Assembly: GCA_017503885.1 (NCBI GenBank)
Contig: JAFVSF010000143.1
Location: 1-6,820 of the forward strand
Length of the DNA stretch: 6,820 nucleotides
Origin: Clostridia bacterium
GTDB lineage: Bacteria; Bacillota; Clostridia; Christensenellales; Borkfalkiaceae
Direction: 5' to 3'
Below the pieces are notes generated by a model. That model had not been told where the DNA came from and did not search any database. It was given only the letters and a program-made list of their open reading frames with translations. A program made the position numbers and the translations under genes. Below are positions 1 to 5,779 of the stretch, in pieces. How positions within the stretch are numbered: position 1 is the stretch's first letter; each line of letters opens with the position of its first letter.

Positions 1-1152
1 AATGAAATGATAAGGCGTTATCAAATTACGGGTGGTGCTTGTGCAGGTTTAGCAATAGCGATAGGAGCACCGATGTCTGGTATGGCTTTTGCATTTGAAG
101 AGGCTCATAAAAGGTTTACTCCCGAAGTGTTTATTTGTGCGTTTTCATCCGTTATTGCGGGAATGCTCACAAAAACTGCTTTATTTTTACTTTTTAACCT
201 TAATATGCACAGTGGTTTTGTTTCCTTTTTGCTTTCGGAAATCCCTATGTGGGAATATGGTTTCGTTGTCTTGTCTGCTATTATTTGTGGGCTTTTAGGT
301 GTTCTTTTATTTAAATCAGTATTTTGGGTAAGAAAACTTTTAAAGAAAATAAAATTAAAGGCTAGGTGGCAGACTGATTGGGTAAAAATGTCGATTGCCG
401 TGCTTATAGGTGGACTTTTTTCACTTGTAACCGTTAATTTGATGGGTGGTGGACATGCCTTTATTGAAACTTTAGGTTCGCTTGCTCACGAACAAACGCC
501 TACTGTTTTTGGTATTCCTATTATATATACGCTTGCAATAGTGCTTGTAATGAAAGCGTTAGTGACCGTTTTAAATATGGGTGCAAGCGTTCCTTGTGGT
601 ACGTTTATACCAATGCTAGCAATCGGTGCGTGTATTGGAGCGCTCACGTCTGAAGTTTGGGTGCATTTAGGAATGAGCGAAACTAGTAAAGACACTCTCG
701 TTATGATATGTATGGCAAGTTTTTTTGCAACCGTAGTAAAAGCACCGATAACTGCTGTTATAATCGTTGTTGAAATGTCGCATAGTTTTACCCCTCTTTT
801 ACCTGTCATTATCGGCGTTTCAATCGGGTATTTCATTGGAGATATTGCAAGAACAGACAGTATTTACGAAACTTTATTAGAGCAAATCGTTGAAGAATCC
901 GATCAAAAAATTAAAAAGGAAAAAGTTAAGTTTACGCTTACGGCAATGCCTCTCTCGATTGCTATTGGAAGAGAAATTCGTGACGTGCTATGGCCTAACG
1001 ACGTAAGGGTGACTAAGATTGTTCGTGGCGAAGAAAGTGTGTTACCAAACGGCGATACGGTAATTTTAGAGGGTGATGAATTGTCGTTTATCTGTTATAC
1101 AGATAACGCAAAAATTATAGAAGACGATATAAAAAATATTTTAGGCAATTAA
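1..1152 (+). CDS. ClC family anion channel/transporter with C-terminal RCK_C domain (5' truncated)
   Basis: Membrane protein of the ClC family, which moves Cl- or other small anions through a dimeric pore, either as a channel or in exchange for H+. The frame is open from base 1, so the start and the N-terminal motifs (GSGIP and GREGP, with the gating glutamate) lie outside the window. Numbering from the Met at base 7, which is internal: AIGAPMSGMAFAFEE (18-32) matches the ClC segment following the gate. VPCGTFIPMLAIGA (195-208) is the GxFxP anion-binding motif. KAPITAVIIVVEM (245-257) is another conserved helix. Y287 in DSIYETLL matches the central pore tyrosine. Residues about 308-380, with a GDTVILEGDELSF stretch, form an RCK_C (TrkA_C) domain, common in Bacillota ClCs. 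Several hydrophobic helices lie before residue 285. The position expected to hold the internal proton glutamate appears to be Asn (see findings). A hairpin follows the stop, and the next gene has its own promoter. Family is confident; ion and mechanism are not. Confidence 0.93.
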   Translation, partial: NEMIRRYQITGGACAGLAIAIGAPMSGMAFAFEEAHKRFTPEVFICAFSSVIAGMLTKTALFLLFNLNMHSGFVSFLLSEIPMWEYGFVVLSAIICGLLGVLLFKSVFWVRKLLKKIKLKARWQTDWVKMSIAVLIGGLFSLVTVNLMGGGHAFIETLGSLAHEQTPTVFGIPIIYTLAIVLVMKALVTVLNMGASVPCGTFIPMLAIGACIGALTSEVWVHLGMSETSKDTLVMICMASFFATVVKAPITAVIIVVEMSHSFTPLLPVIIGVSIGYFIGDIARTDSIYETLLEQIVEESDQKIKKEKVKFTLTAMPLSIAIGREIRDVLWPNDVRVTKIVRGEESVLPNGDTVILEGDELSFICYTDNAKIIEDDIKNILGN

Positions 1153-1158
1153 AAAGGG

Positions 1159-1182
1159 GTGGGTGAGCAAAAGTTCACCCAC
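1159..1182 (+). terminator. Hairpin after the ClC gene, likely terminator
   Basis: GTGGGTGA (1159-1166) pairs perfectly with TCACCCAC (1175-1182) around an 8-nt loop, 6 nt after the ClC stop codon. The downstream tract is only moderately T-rich (TTTACACCTTATTTT), so this may be a weak intrinsic terminator or an mRNA 3'-end stabiliser. Confidence 0.65.
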
Positions 1183-1219
1183 TTTACACCTTATTTTAAT
1201 AAAATAATTATTAAAATAT

Positions 1220-1248
1220 TTGACAAAAATTTTTTAATTGCATATAAT
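1220..1248 (+). promoter_or_regulatory. Consensus sigma70 promoter for riboswitch and ATPase
   Basis: TTGACA (1220-1225) and TATAAT (1243-1248) are both exact consensus hexamers separated by exactly 17 nt. Transcription is predicted to start near 1255, which is the first base of the riboswitch. A promoter this strong fits a system in which control occurs after initiation, by termination in the leader. Confidence 0.9.
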
Positions 1249-1254
1249 TATATC

Positions 1255-1341
1255 AATGAGGAGTAGTTGGCGGAGTTTCCGTAACTAAATCGGTAGCACA
1301 AACCAAACGGTTTCGGTTTAGTTTTAAATAGCGAGATCATG
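1255..1341 (+). ncRNA. yybP-ykoY family (Mn2+) riboswitch aptamer
   Basis: The 5' element GGAGTAG (1260-1266) and the 3' element GCGAGA (1331-1336) match the conserved strands of the yybP-ykoY aptamer, which senses Mn2+. The flanking closing helix pairs ATGA (1256-1259) with TCAT (1337-1340). The family often has AAAGG with CCUUU here, so the pairing is kept with different bases. Inside, CGGA (1271-1274) pairs with TCCG (1278-1281), AACTAAA (1283-1289) with TTTAGTT (1317-1323), and AAACC (1300-1304) with GGTTT (1309-1313). The family is known to precede MntP, TerC-like and P-type ATPase genes, and the next gene here is a P-type ATPase. I recognised it by motif and context, without a covariance model. 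Confidence 0.82.
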
Positions 1342-1373
1342 CCTAGAGCATGGCTTTTTTATTTTATGCTCTA
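1337..1373 (+). terminator. Riboswitch expression platform: competing terminator and alternative hairpin
   Basis: CATGC (1338-1342) pairs with GCATG (1348-1352) around loop CTAGA, with a T1337-G1353 wobble, and is followed by GC and six Ts (1355-1360). This is an intrinsic terminator 48 nt before the ATPase start. Its left arm reuses TCAT (1337-1340), the 3' strand of the aptamer closing helix, so terminator and closed aptamer exclude each other. This predicts an ON switch with Mn2+. TAGAGCAT (1344-1351) can also pair with ATGCTCTA (1366-1373), an 8-bp hairpin that would break the terminator and may act as an antiterminator. Confidence 0.75.
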
Positions 1374-1397
1374 AATATTTTAAGCACAAAAGTGCAA

Positions 1398-1403
1398 AAG
1401 GAG
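1398..1403 (+). promoter_or_regulatory. Shine-Dalgarno of the ATPase
   Basis: AAGGAG lies 4 nt before the ATG at 1408 and supports that start. A small hairpin, GCAC (1384-1387) with GTGC (1392-1395), sits immediately upstream and leaves the site itself unpaired. Confidence 0.8.
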
Positions 1404-1407
1404 AAGT

Positions 1408-4089
1408 ATGACACCACATAGTCAGAACGTAAACGAGGTTTTGTCGGCTTTTTCAACCGATGAAACAAAAGGTCTTACTTCGGCTCAAGTTGCCGAAAAC
1501 GTACAAAAATACGGACCTAACAAACTTGAAGAGAAGAAGAAAAAAGGTATCGTTGCACGCTTTTTAGAACAATTTAAAGACGTAATGATTATCATTCTTC
1601 TTATCGCTGCAGCTGTTTCGCTCGGTGTTGCCATTTACGACGGTATTTCTAAACATCACTTTGATCCCGTTGAAATGGTTGAACCTTTCTTAATTTTAGC
1701 GATAGTTTTAATTAACGCAATAATGGGCGTGGTGCAAGAGAGTAAAGCAGAAAAAGCACTCGACGCACTTAAAAATATGTCTGCGCCACACGCAAGAGTT
1801 ATTCGTGACGGTGTAGAAAAGATTATAATGTCTGCTGAACTTGTTCCTGGCGATATTATTAAACTTGAGGCAGGCGATTTCGTTCCTGCAGACGCAAGAC
1901 TTATTAAAAGTGTTAACTTAAAATCTGAAGAATCTGCTTTAACGGGCGAATCTGTTCCATCTGAAAAGTTTGCTGACGCTGAAGTTAAAGAAAAAGCACC
2001 TATCGGCGATAGAACTAATATGGTTTTCTCTGGTTGTTCTATCACTTACGGAACTGCAGTTGCAGTAGTAACTGCTACCGGTATGCAAACCGAAATGGGT
2101 AAAATTGCAGGTATCTTGGCAAACGAAGAAGAATCTAAAACTCCATTACAAGAAAAACTTGCAAAACTCGGCAGTATGCTCGGTGTTCTCGTATTGGGCA
2201 TTTGCGCAGTAATGTTTGTCGTTCAAGTTGTAAGAGACGTTATTGGCAAACCATTTAACATCGAAGTTATTATGGGTGCGTTTATGTCTGCAATTTCTCT
2301 TGCAGTTTCTGCTATTCCAGAAGGTCTTCCTGCTGTTGTTACTATCGTTTTATCTATCGGTGTACAACGTATGGTTAAGCGTAACGCAATAATTAGACGT
2401 CTTCCTGCAGTAGAAACTCTTGGTAGTTCTTCTGTAATTTGTTCAGATAAGACAGGTACACTTACTCAAAATAGAATGACACTCGTTAAAACCTACGTTG
2501 ATGGTGGCGAGATTATAGATTTCAACGGTGTTGCTGAAGGCGAAACCTTAAAAATGCTTTGCTACGGCTCACTTTGTTCAGACGGTAAAGTTGTTTTTGA
2601 AGATGGTGCAGAAAAGCATATCGGCGATCCAACTGAAACTGCAATCGTTCTCGCTGCACATAAAGCAGGTGGTGTTCAAGACGAATTAAACGCAGAGAGC
2701 CCAAGAGTTGGCGAACTTCCTTTCGACTCTGATCGTAAACTTATGACTACCGTTAATATGATAAACGGCAAGCCAATCGCTATCGTTAAGGGTGCGTTTG
2801 ACGTTATCGCTCAAAGAACTGTAAAGGGCGACGTAGAAAAGGCAAGAATTGCTTGTGACGAAATGAGTTCTAATGCGTTGAGAGTTTTAGCAGTTGCTTA
2901 TAAAGAACTCGACGCAGTTCCTGAAAAGGCTACGTTTGAAGAACTTGAATACGGTCTTACTTTCGTAGGTTTAGTTGGTATGATTGACCCACCAAGACCT
3001 GAATGTAAAGTTGCCGTTGCAACTTGTCGTAAGGCAGGTATCAAGCCTGTTATGATTACTGGCGACCATATCGTAACTGCTACTGCAATAGCACAAGAAC
3101 TTGGTATTTTCGTTGACGGAGATAGAGCAATTACTGGTGCTCAGCTCGACGAAATGAGTGACGAAGAACTTGACAGAGAAGTTAGAAACATTTCAGTTTA
3201 TGCACGTGTTTCTCCAGAAAACAAGATTAGAATAGTTAAAGCATGGCAGAAAAAGGGCGAAGTCGTTTCAATGACCGGTGACGGTGTAAACGACGCTCCT
3301 GCACTTAAAGCTGCGGATATCGGTTGTGCAATGGGTATCACGGGTACAGACGTTGCAAAAGGTGCTGCAGATATGACCTTAACCGATGATAACTTCGCTA
3401 CTATCGTAGAAGCAGTTAAAGAAGGTCGTGGCATATTTGAAAACATTAAAAAGGTTGTTGGTTTCTTACTTTCTACAAACCTTGCAGAAGTACTCGTAGT
3501 ATTTATTTCTACAGTAATTTTAGGCTTCGTAGCAGGTCTTGGCAACCCATTTGTTCCTATCCAACTTCTTTGGATTAACCTTGTTACAGACTCTCTTCCT
3601 GCGATTGCTCTTGGTATGGAAGCCGTTGATAAAGACATAATGGATCATAAACCTAAGGCTAAAGGCGAAAGTTTATTTGCTCACGGTCTTGGCTTAAAGA
3701 TTGCTCTTAACGGTGTATTGTTGACTGTAACGACGCTTACCGCATATTTATTAGGTTTCTATTTAACAAGCGGAAGTCACGAAGCAGGTAGCACAATGGC
3801 GTTTATGGTTCTTGCAATGAGCCAACTTGTTCAAGCACTCAATATGAGAAGTTCTCACTCACTCTTTAAAGTAGGTTTCTTCTCAAATAAGACAATGAAC
3901 ATTTCACTCTTAGTATGTACGGCTCTTACTGCATTTGTACTCTTCGTGCCAGGTGTAGTAGGCATATTTGAAATGGCTACTCTTAGTTGGTGGATGTATC
4001 TTATAGGTCTTGGTCTTTCTCTTCTTCCTATACTTTTTATGGAAGTTGCAAAGGCTGTTGGCGTTGTAAAAGTTCATCATAAAGCATAA
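1408..4089 (+). CDS. P2A-type cation-transporting ATPase (Ca2+/Mn2+ exporter)
   Basis: Membrane pump that uses ATP to export divalent cations from the cytoplasm. At 893 residues it is full length for bacterial P2A pumps. In order: N-terminal cation-ATPase domain (1-70), actuator loop with TGES (179-182), M4 motif PEGLP (304-308), phosphorylation site DKTGTLT with Asp347, nucleotide-binding KGA (Lys461), TGD (551-553), hinge TGDGVND (623-629), then the C-terminal helices. Compared with SERCA, cation ligands appear kept at Glu305 (M4), Asn691 and Glu694 (M5), and Asn724, Thr727 and Asp728 (M6, NLVTD). The M8 glutamate (SERCA Glu908) aligns with Gln806. Sequence alone suggests Ca2+, but the Mn2+-type riboswitch in its leader points to Mn2+ export or mixed specificity, as described for riboswitch-linked P-type ATPases in lactococci and streptococci. 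It is transcribed alone, between its own promoter and a strong terminator. Confidence 0.96.
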   Translation: MTPHSQNVNEVLSAFSTDETKGLTSAQVAENVQKYGPNKLEEKKKKGIVARFLEQFKDVMIIILLIAAAVSLGVAIYDGISKHHFDPVEMVEPFLILAIVLINAIMGVVQESKAEKALDALKNMSAPHARVIRDGVEKIIMSAELVPGDIIKLEAGDFVPADARLIKSVNLKSEESALTGESVPSEKFADAEVKEKAPIGDRTNMVFSGCSITYGTAVAVVTATGMQTEMGKIAGILANEEESKTPLQEKLAKLGSMLGVLVLGICAVMFVVQVVRDVIGKPFNIEVIMGAFMSAISLAVSAIPEGLPAVVTIVLSIGVQRMVKRNAIIRRLPAVETLGSSSVICSDKTGTLTQNRMTLVKTYVDGGEIIDFNGVAEGETLKMLCYGSLCSDGKVVFEDGAEKHIGDPTETAIVLAAHKAGGVQDELNAESPRVGELPFDSDRKLMTTVNMINGKPIAIVKGAFDVIAQRTVKGDVEKARIACDEMSSNALRVLAVAYKELDAVPEKATFEELEYGLTFVGLVGMIDPPRPECKVAVATCRKAGIKPVMITGDHIVTATAIAQELGIFVDGDRAITGAQLDEMSDEELDREVRNISVYARVSPENKIRIVKAWQKKGEVVSMTGDGVNDAPALKAADIGCAMGITGTDVAKGAADMTLTDDNFATIVEAVKEGRGIFENIKKVVGFLLSTNLAEVLVVFISTVILGFVAGLGNPFVPIQLLWINLVTDSLPAIALGMEAVDKDIMDHKPKAKGESLFAHGLGLKIALNGVLLTVTTLTAYLLGFYLTSGSHEAGSTMAFMVLAMSQLVQALNMRSSHSLFKVGFFSNKTMNISLLVCTALTAFVLFVPGVVGIFEMATLSWWMYLIGLGLSLLPILFMEVAKAVGVVKVHHKA

Positions 4090-4102
4090 AGTTTAAAAAC
4101 GT

Positions 4103-4134
4103 AAGCCCGTTGCGAATTCTCGCAACGGGCTTTT
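4103..4134 (+). terminator. Strong intrinsic terminator of the ATPase gene
   Basis: A perfect 13-bp stem, AAGCCCGTTGCGA (4103-4115) with its complement (4120-4132), around loop ATTC, ends in a short T run (4131-4134). It starts 13 nt after the ATPase stop codon. Confidence 0.92.
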
Positions 4135-4289
4135 AATAAGCAGTGTAATTATATTAGCAACATTTTAAAAGTTTTACAATTTGGTAGCAATTAAGCCTTT
4201 TTTTAAAGCAGTAAAGAGATATTGAGGATGCAACGTCAAGTTGCCAACTACCCACCCGTTCAAATCCCACTTTAACTTAAGTAAAACAA

Positions 4290-4329
4290 AAAACAACCTA
4301 ACCCAAATGAACTTAGATTAGGTTGTTTT
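4290..4329 (-). terminator. Terminator of the CPBP protease transcript (probably bidirectional)
   Basis: AAAACAACCTAA (4290-4301) pairs perfectly over 12 bp with TTAGGTTGTTTT (4318-4329). Read on the minus strand, the stem ends in a T-rich tract (GTTTTTTGTTTTAC), ideal for ending the protease mRNA about 150 nt after its stop. The A-rich left arm also lets it work as a back-up on the plus strand. Confidence 0.85.
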
Positions 4330-4336
4330 GTATAAA

Positions 4337-4353
4337 GGCTACGAAAAAGATAT
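4337..4353 (+). repeat. 17-nt repeat, copy in the ATPase/protease spacer
   Basis: GGCTACGAAAAAGATAT, inverted relative to the copy at 5641-5657. It starts 7 nt after the bidirectional terminator. Confidence 0.7.
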
Positions 4354-4363
4354 TTTTGTATTT

Positions 4364-4459
4364 TTACGAACTCAATCTGGGTATGAGATCAACGAGGAAG
4401 TCGAGATCATTCTCATCGGCAAATTGGAATTTATTTGTGTAATTTATTGATCTATGCTC
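4364..4459 (-). pseudogene. Possible remnant of a coding 3' end
   Basis: The minus strand holds a 31-codon open stretch ending at a TAA (4366-4364) whose last residues read FADENDLDFLVDLIPRLSS. The codons (GAT, GAC, CTC, TTC, ATC) resemble the real genes here rather than the AT-rich spacers. It has no start codon or ribosome site and a stop lies just upstream, so at most it is a decayed fragment. The ending loosely recalls C-termini of class V aminotransferase/cysteine desulfurase proteins, but that is a weak impression. The opposite strand is also open over the same bases, which weakens the case. Confidence 0.22.
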
Positions 4460-4478
4460 TTAAACAGTATATAAAATA

Positions 4479-5306
4479 TTACTTTGCTTTTGAAATCAAG
4501 CCTTTTTCCTTTTTATCCGCTAAAACCCATATAAATATGGCAAGAATAAAAACTACGCCGAAATAAAGCAACATTCCGTTCGTCTTTGGATAGGCATCGA
4601 ACAGTGCATTCCAATCATATATAGCACCGATAGAATTTATAAACGAGTGGTAGATTGCACAAGCGAGTGTGCTTTTCGTTGCTTTATAAATAGCCGCCGC
4701 AACAAACGCCCACACAAATATCATAATAGCAAAGCCTATTAAACTGTCACCGTAATGATTTGACGATGGCATAAGCCAAATCGGCAAATGCCACACATAC
4801 CAAATGACAGCGGTAATAGATGTTGCGATCGGGAATGAAAACTTCTTTTCAAGTTCGGGTTGTAAAAAGCCCCTCCAACCTATCTCTTCGGCTATACCTA
4901 CGAGGGGCAACATTATGATAAACCCAAGTGGCATCAAATACCAAGGAGAGCCGTTCGGAACACCGCAGCAAAGCGCAAATATGAACGCACCGATACAGAA
5001 CAATCCTGTAATAATAATTGTGGCCAACGGTTTAGGGGTATGTATAATTCTCTTGAAATACTCTTTCATAGAGATATTTTCGGCTCTTTTTAGGGTAATT
5101 AACAACGCAATAAACGGCGTAGGTGTTGAGAAGAACATACCGATAACGGCATATATTGTATAGCCGAGGGTGAGTTTCCCATTTTCCATATAGGAAATCG
5201 ACCACGGCTCTAAAAGAAACAATGTTAATTGAACCAATAAAGATACAAATAATGTCCAACCTAAAAATTCTGCTATGGGAGCAGTTTTATACTTATCCTT
5301 CCACAT
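4479..5306 (-). CDS. CPBP family intramembrane glutamic endopeptidase (Rce1/CAAX-like)
   Basis: Polytopic membrane protein of 275 residues from the CPBP/Abi family, relatives of the eukaryotic Rce1 prenyl-protease. The core motifs are present: EEIGWR (Glu140, Glu141, Arg145), a histidine in WYVWHLPIW (His173), and HSFIN (His220, Asn224). These are the expected catalytic glutamate pair and supporting histidines, so it is probably active. Hydrophobic segments lie near residues 13-33, 48-72, 95-115, 122-139, 160-180, 187-207 and 246-263, and the C-terminus is lysine-rich. Known members act in bacteriocin self-immunity, peptide maturation or signalling. No bacteriocin or peptide gene is adjacent, so the substrate is unknown. 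The ATG at 5306 is the only reasonable start: the next Met is residue 40, after the first helix. GAGG (5323-5320) lies 13 nt upstream, a rather long spacing. It is a single-gene unit. Confidence 0.9.
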   Translation of the reverse strand: MWKDKYKTAPIAEFLGWTLFVSLLVQLTLFLLEPWSISYMENGKLTLGYTIYAVIGMFFSTPTPFIALLITLKRAENISMKEYFKRIIHTPKPLATIIITGLFCIGAFIFALCCGVPNGSPWYLMPLGFIIMLPLVGIAEEIGWRGFLQPELEKKFSFPIATSITAVIWYVWHLPIWLMPSSNHYGDSLIGFAIMIFVWAFVAAAIYKATKSTLACAIYHSFINSIGAIYDWNALFDAYPKTNGMLLYFGVVFILAIFIWVLADKKEKGLISKAK

Positions 5307-5351
5307 ACCTATAACTTTACCTCTTTCTTTATACCTCGCTTCGCGTAGTAT

Positions 5352-5380
5352 AGTATACCATATAATATTGATTTTATCAA
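5352..5380 (-). promoter_or_regulatory. Promoter of the CPBP protease gene
   Basis: On the minus strand TTGATA (5380-5375) and TATACT (5357-5352) are spaced by 17 nt, each one base from consensus. Predicted start is near 5345, giving a 5' leader of about 39 nt. Confidence 0.8.
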
Positions 5381-5408
5381 GGGTTTTGGAGTATGTTTAT
5401 AAAATTAA

Positions 5409-5433
5409 CCCTCGTTCCATTATGAAACGAGGG
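5409..5433 (-). terminator. Intrinsic terminator for minus-strand transcripts, upstream of the protease promoter
   Basis: CCCTCGTT (5409-5416) pairs with AACGAGGG (5426-5433). Read on the minus strand the stem is followed by TTAATTTT. It stands just before the protease promoter and would stop read-through from the exonuclease/tRNA side. Confidence 0.72.
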
Positions 5434-5603
5434 CAGAGACACAAACCGATATTTAATTATTTCAATTTTCGCACATAGACTTTTTTACTATGTGCCTTAT
5501 AGTTATTCGATTGTTAGGGCGTTGGAGTTCAAATCCTTGGAGAGTTTAAAAACACTTTGGTTATATCTGCGGATTTGAATTTTGAAATCATACCCTATAA
5601 ATG

Positions 5604-5635
5604 CGAAAAAGTCCTTGAAATTCAAGGACTTTTCG
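5604..5635 (-). terminator. Terminator of the tRNA-Gln transcript
   Basis: GTCCTTGAA (5611-5619) and TTCAAGGAC (5621-5629) form an almost perfect inverted repeat around A5620, extended by A-rich and T-rich flanks to 5604-5635; the innermost bases must form the loop. On the minus strand it reads AAAAGTCC...GGACTTTTT, a standard intrinsic terminator about 30 nt after the tRNA 3' end. Its symmetry lets it work in both directions. Confidence 0.85.
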
Positions 5636-5640
5636 GGGCT

Positions 5641-5657
5641 ATATCTTTTTCGTAGCC
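5641..5657 (-). repeat. 17-nt repeat, copy beside tRNA-Gln
   Basis: On the minus strand this reads GGCTACGAAAAAGATAT, identical to plus-strand 4337-4353. Upstream similarity continues with a 2-nt gap: ATAAAGAGGC here, ATAAAGGC there. It lies 6 nt beyond the tRNA CCA end. Confidence 0.7.
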
Positions 5658-5663
5658 TCTTTA

Positions 5664-5738
5664 TGGCTGGGGATGAGAGATTCGAACTCCCGAGTGACGG
5701 AGTCAGAGTCCGTAGCCTTACCGCTTGGCGAATCCCCA
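5664..5738 (-). tRNA. tRNA-Gln (anticodon CUG)
   Basis: A complete 75-nt tRNA with encoded CCA. On the minus strand the acceptor arms are TGGGGAT and ATCCCCA, the discriminator is G, and CCA is at 5666-5664. The D arm is GCC-AAGCGGTAA-GGC. The anticodon arm is ACGGA-CTCTGAC-TCCGT, giving anticodon CTG (plus-strand 5704-5706), which reads CAG. The variable loop is CACTC. The T arm is GGGAG-TTCGAAT-CTCTC with one G-T pair. The U1-A72 pair and the D-loop are typical of bacterial tRNA-Gln. It is a single tRNA, not part of a cluster, with its own promoter and terminator. Confidence 0.97.
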
Positions 5739-5779
5739 ATATTTTAGGCTTTAAGCATTTTTTTGCCTCAAGCCTACTA

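Larger units (their letters stand above)
4135..4478. other. Gene-free spacer between convergent genes, with unexplained structure
   Basis: No convincing gene lies here. Contents: (1) a possible fold at 4183-4252, where GGTAG (4183-4187) can pair with CTACC (4248-4252) outside the hairpin GCAAC (4230-4234)/GTTGC (4240-4244); (2) a tRNA T-arm-like string GTTCAAATCC (4258-4267) whose flanks do not pair; (3) a 12-bp bidirectional terminator (4290-4329); (4) the sequence GGCTACGAAAAAGATAT (4337-4353), also found beside the tRNA-Gln; (5) a coding-like stretch at about 4355-4460 on both strands without a start or recognisable family. Confidence 0.6.
5307..5663. other. Gene-free spacer between the protease gene and tRNA-Gln
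   Basis: This 357-nt stretch has no credible gene. From left to right it holds the protease leader and promoter, a minus-strand terminator (5409-5433), an 8-bp hairpin GCACATAG (5471-5478)/CTATGTGC (5488-5495) with a T-rich loop but no T tract after it, a T-arm-like string GTTCAAATCC (5527-5536), the tRNA terminator (5604-5635), and the second copy of the 17-nt repeat (5641-5657). Confidence 0.7.

Noticed and set aside
486..836. Minus-strand open frame inside the ClC gene.
   Set aside because: It lies opposite a clear ClC domain, has no recognisable motif and is a shadow of that gene's codon pattern.
1656..3638. Three minus-strand open frames inside the ATPase gene.
   Set aside because: They are low-complexity mirror translations of strongly conserved ATPase sequence, with no promoter or ribosome site.
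4230..4275. Possible tRNA or tRNA fragment, suggested by GTTCAAATCC.
   Set aside because: The bases on either side (ACCCG and CCCAC) do not form a T stem, and no acceptor, D or anticodon arm is nearby.
5275..5478. Plus-strand open frame of 67 codons across the protease 5' end and promoter.
   Set aside because: It covers the protease start, its promoter and a terminator hairpin, and has no domain or ribosome site.
5471..5495. Hairpin GCACATAG/CTATGTGC considered as a terminator.
   Set aside because: The Ts are in the loop, and neither strand has a T tract after the stem. It may be an RNA processing site or have no function.
5520..5545. Possible second tRNA 3' end around TTGGAGTTCAAATCC.
   Set aside because: The T stem would be mostly wobble pairs with an A-C mismatch, and no other arms are found.
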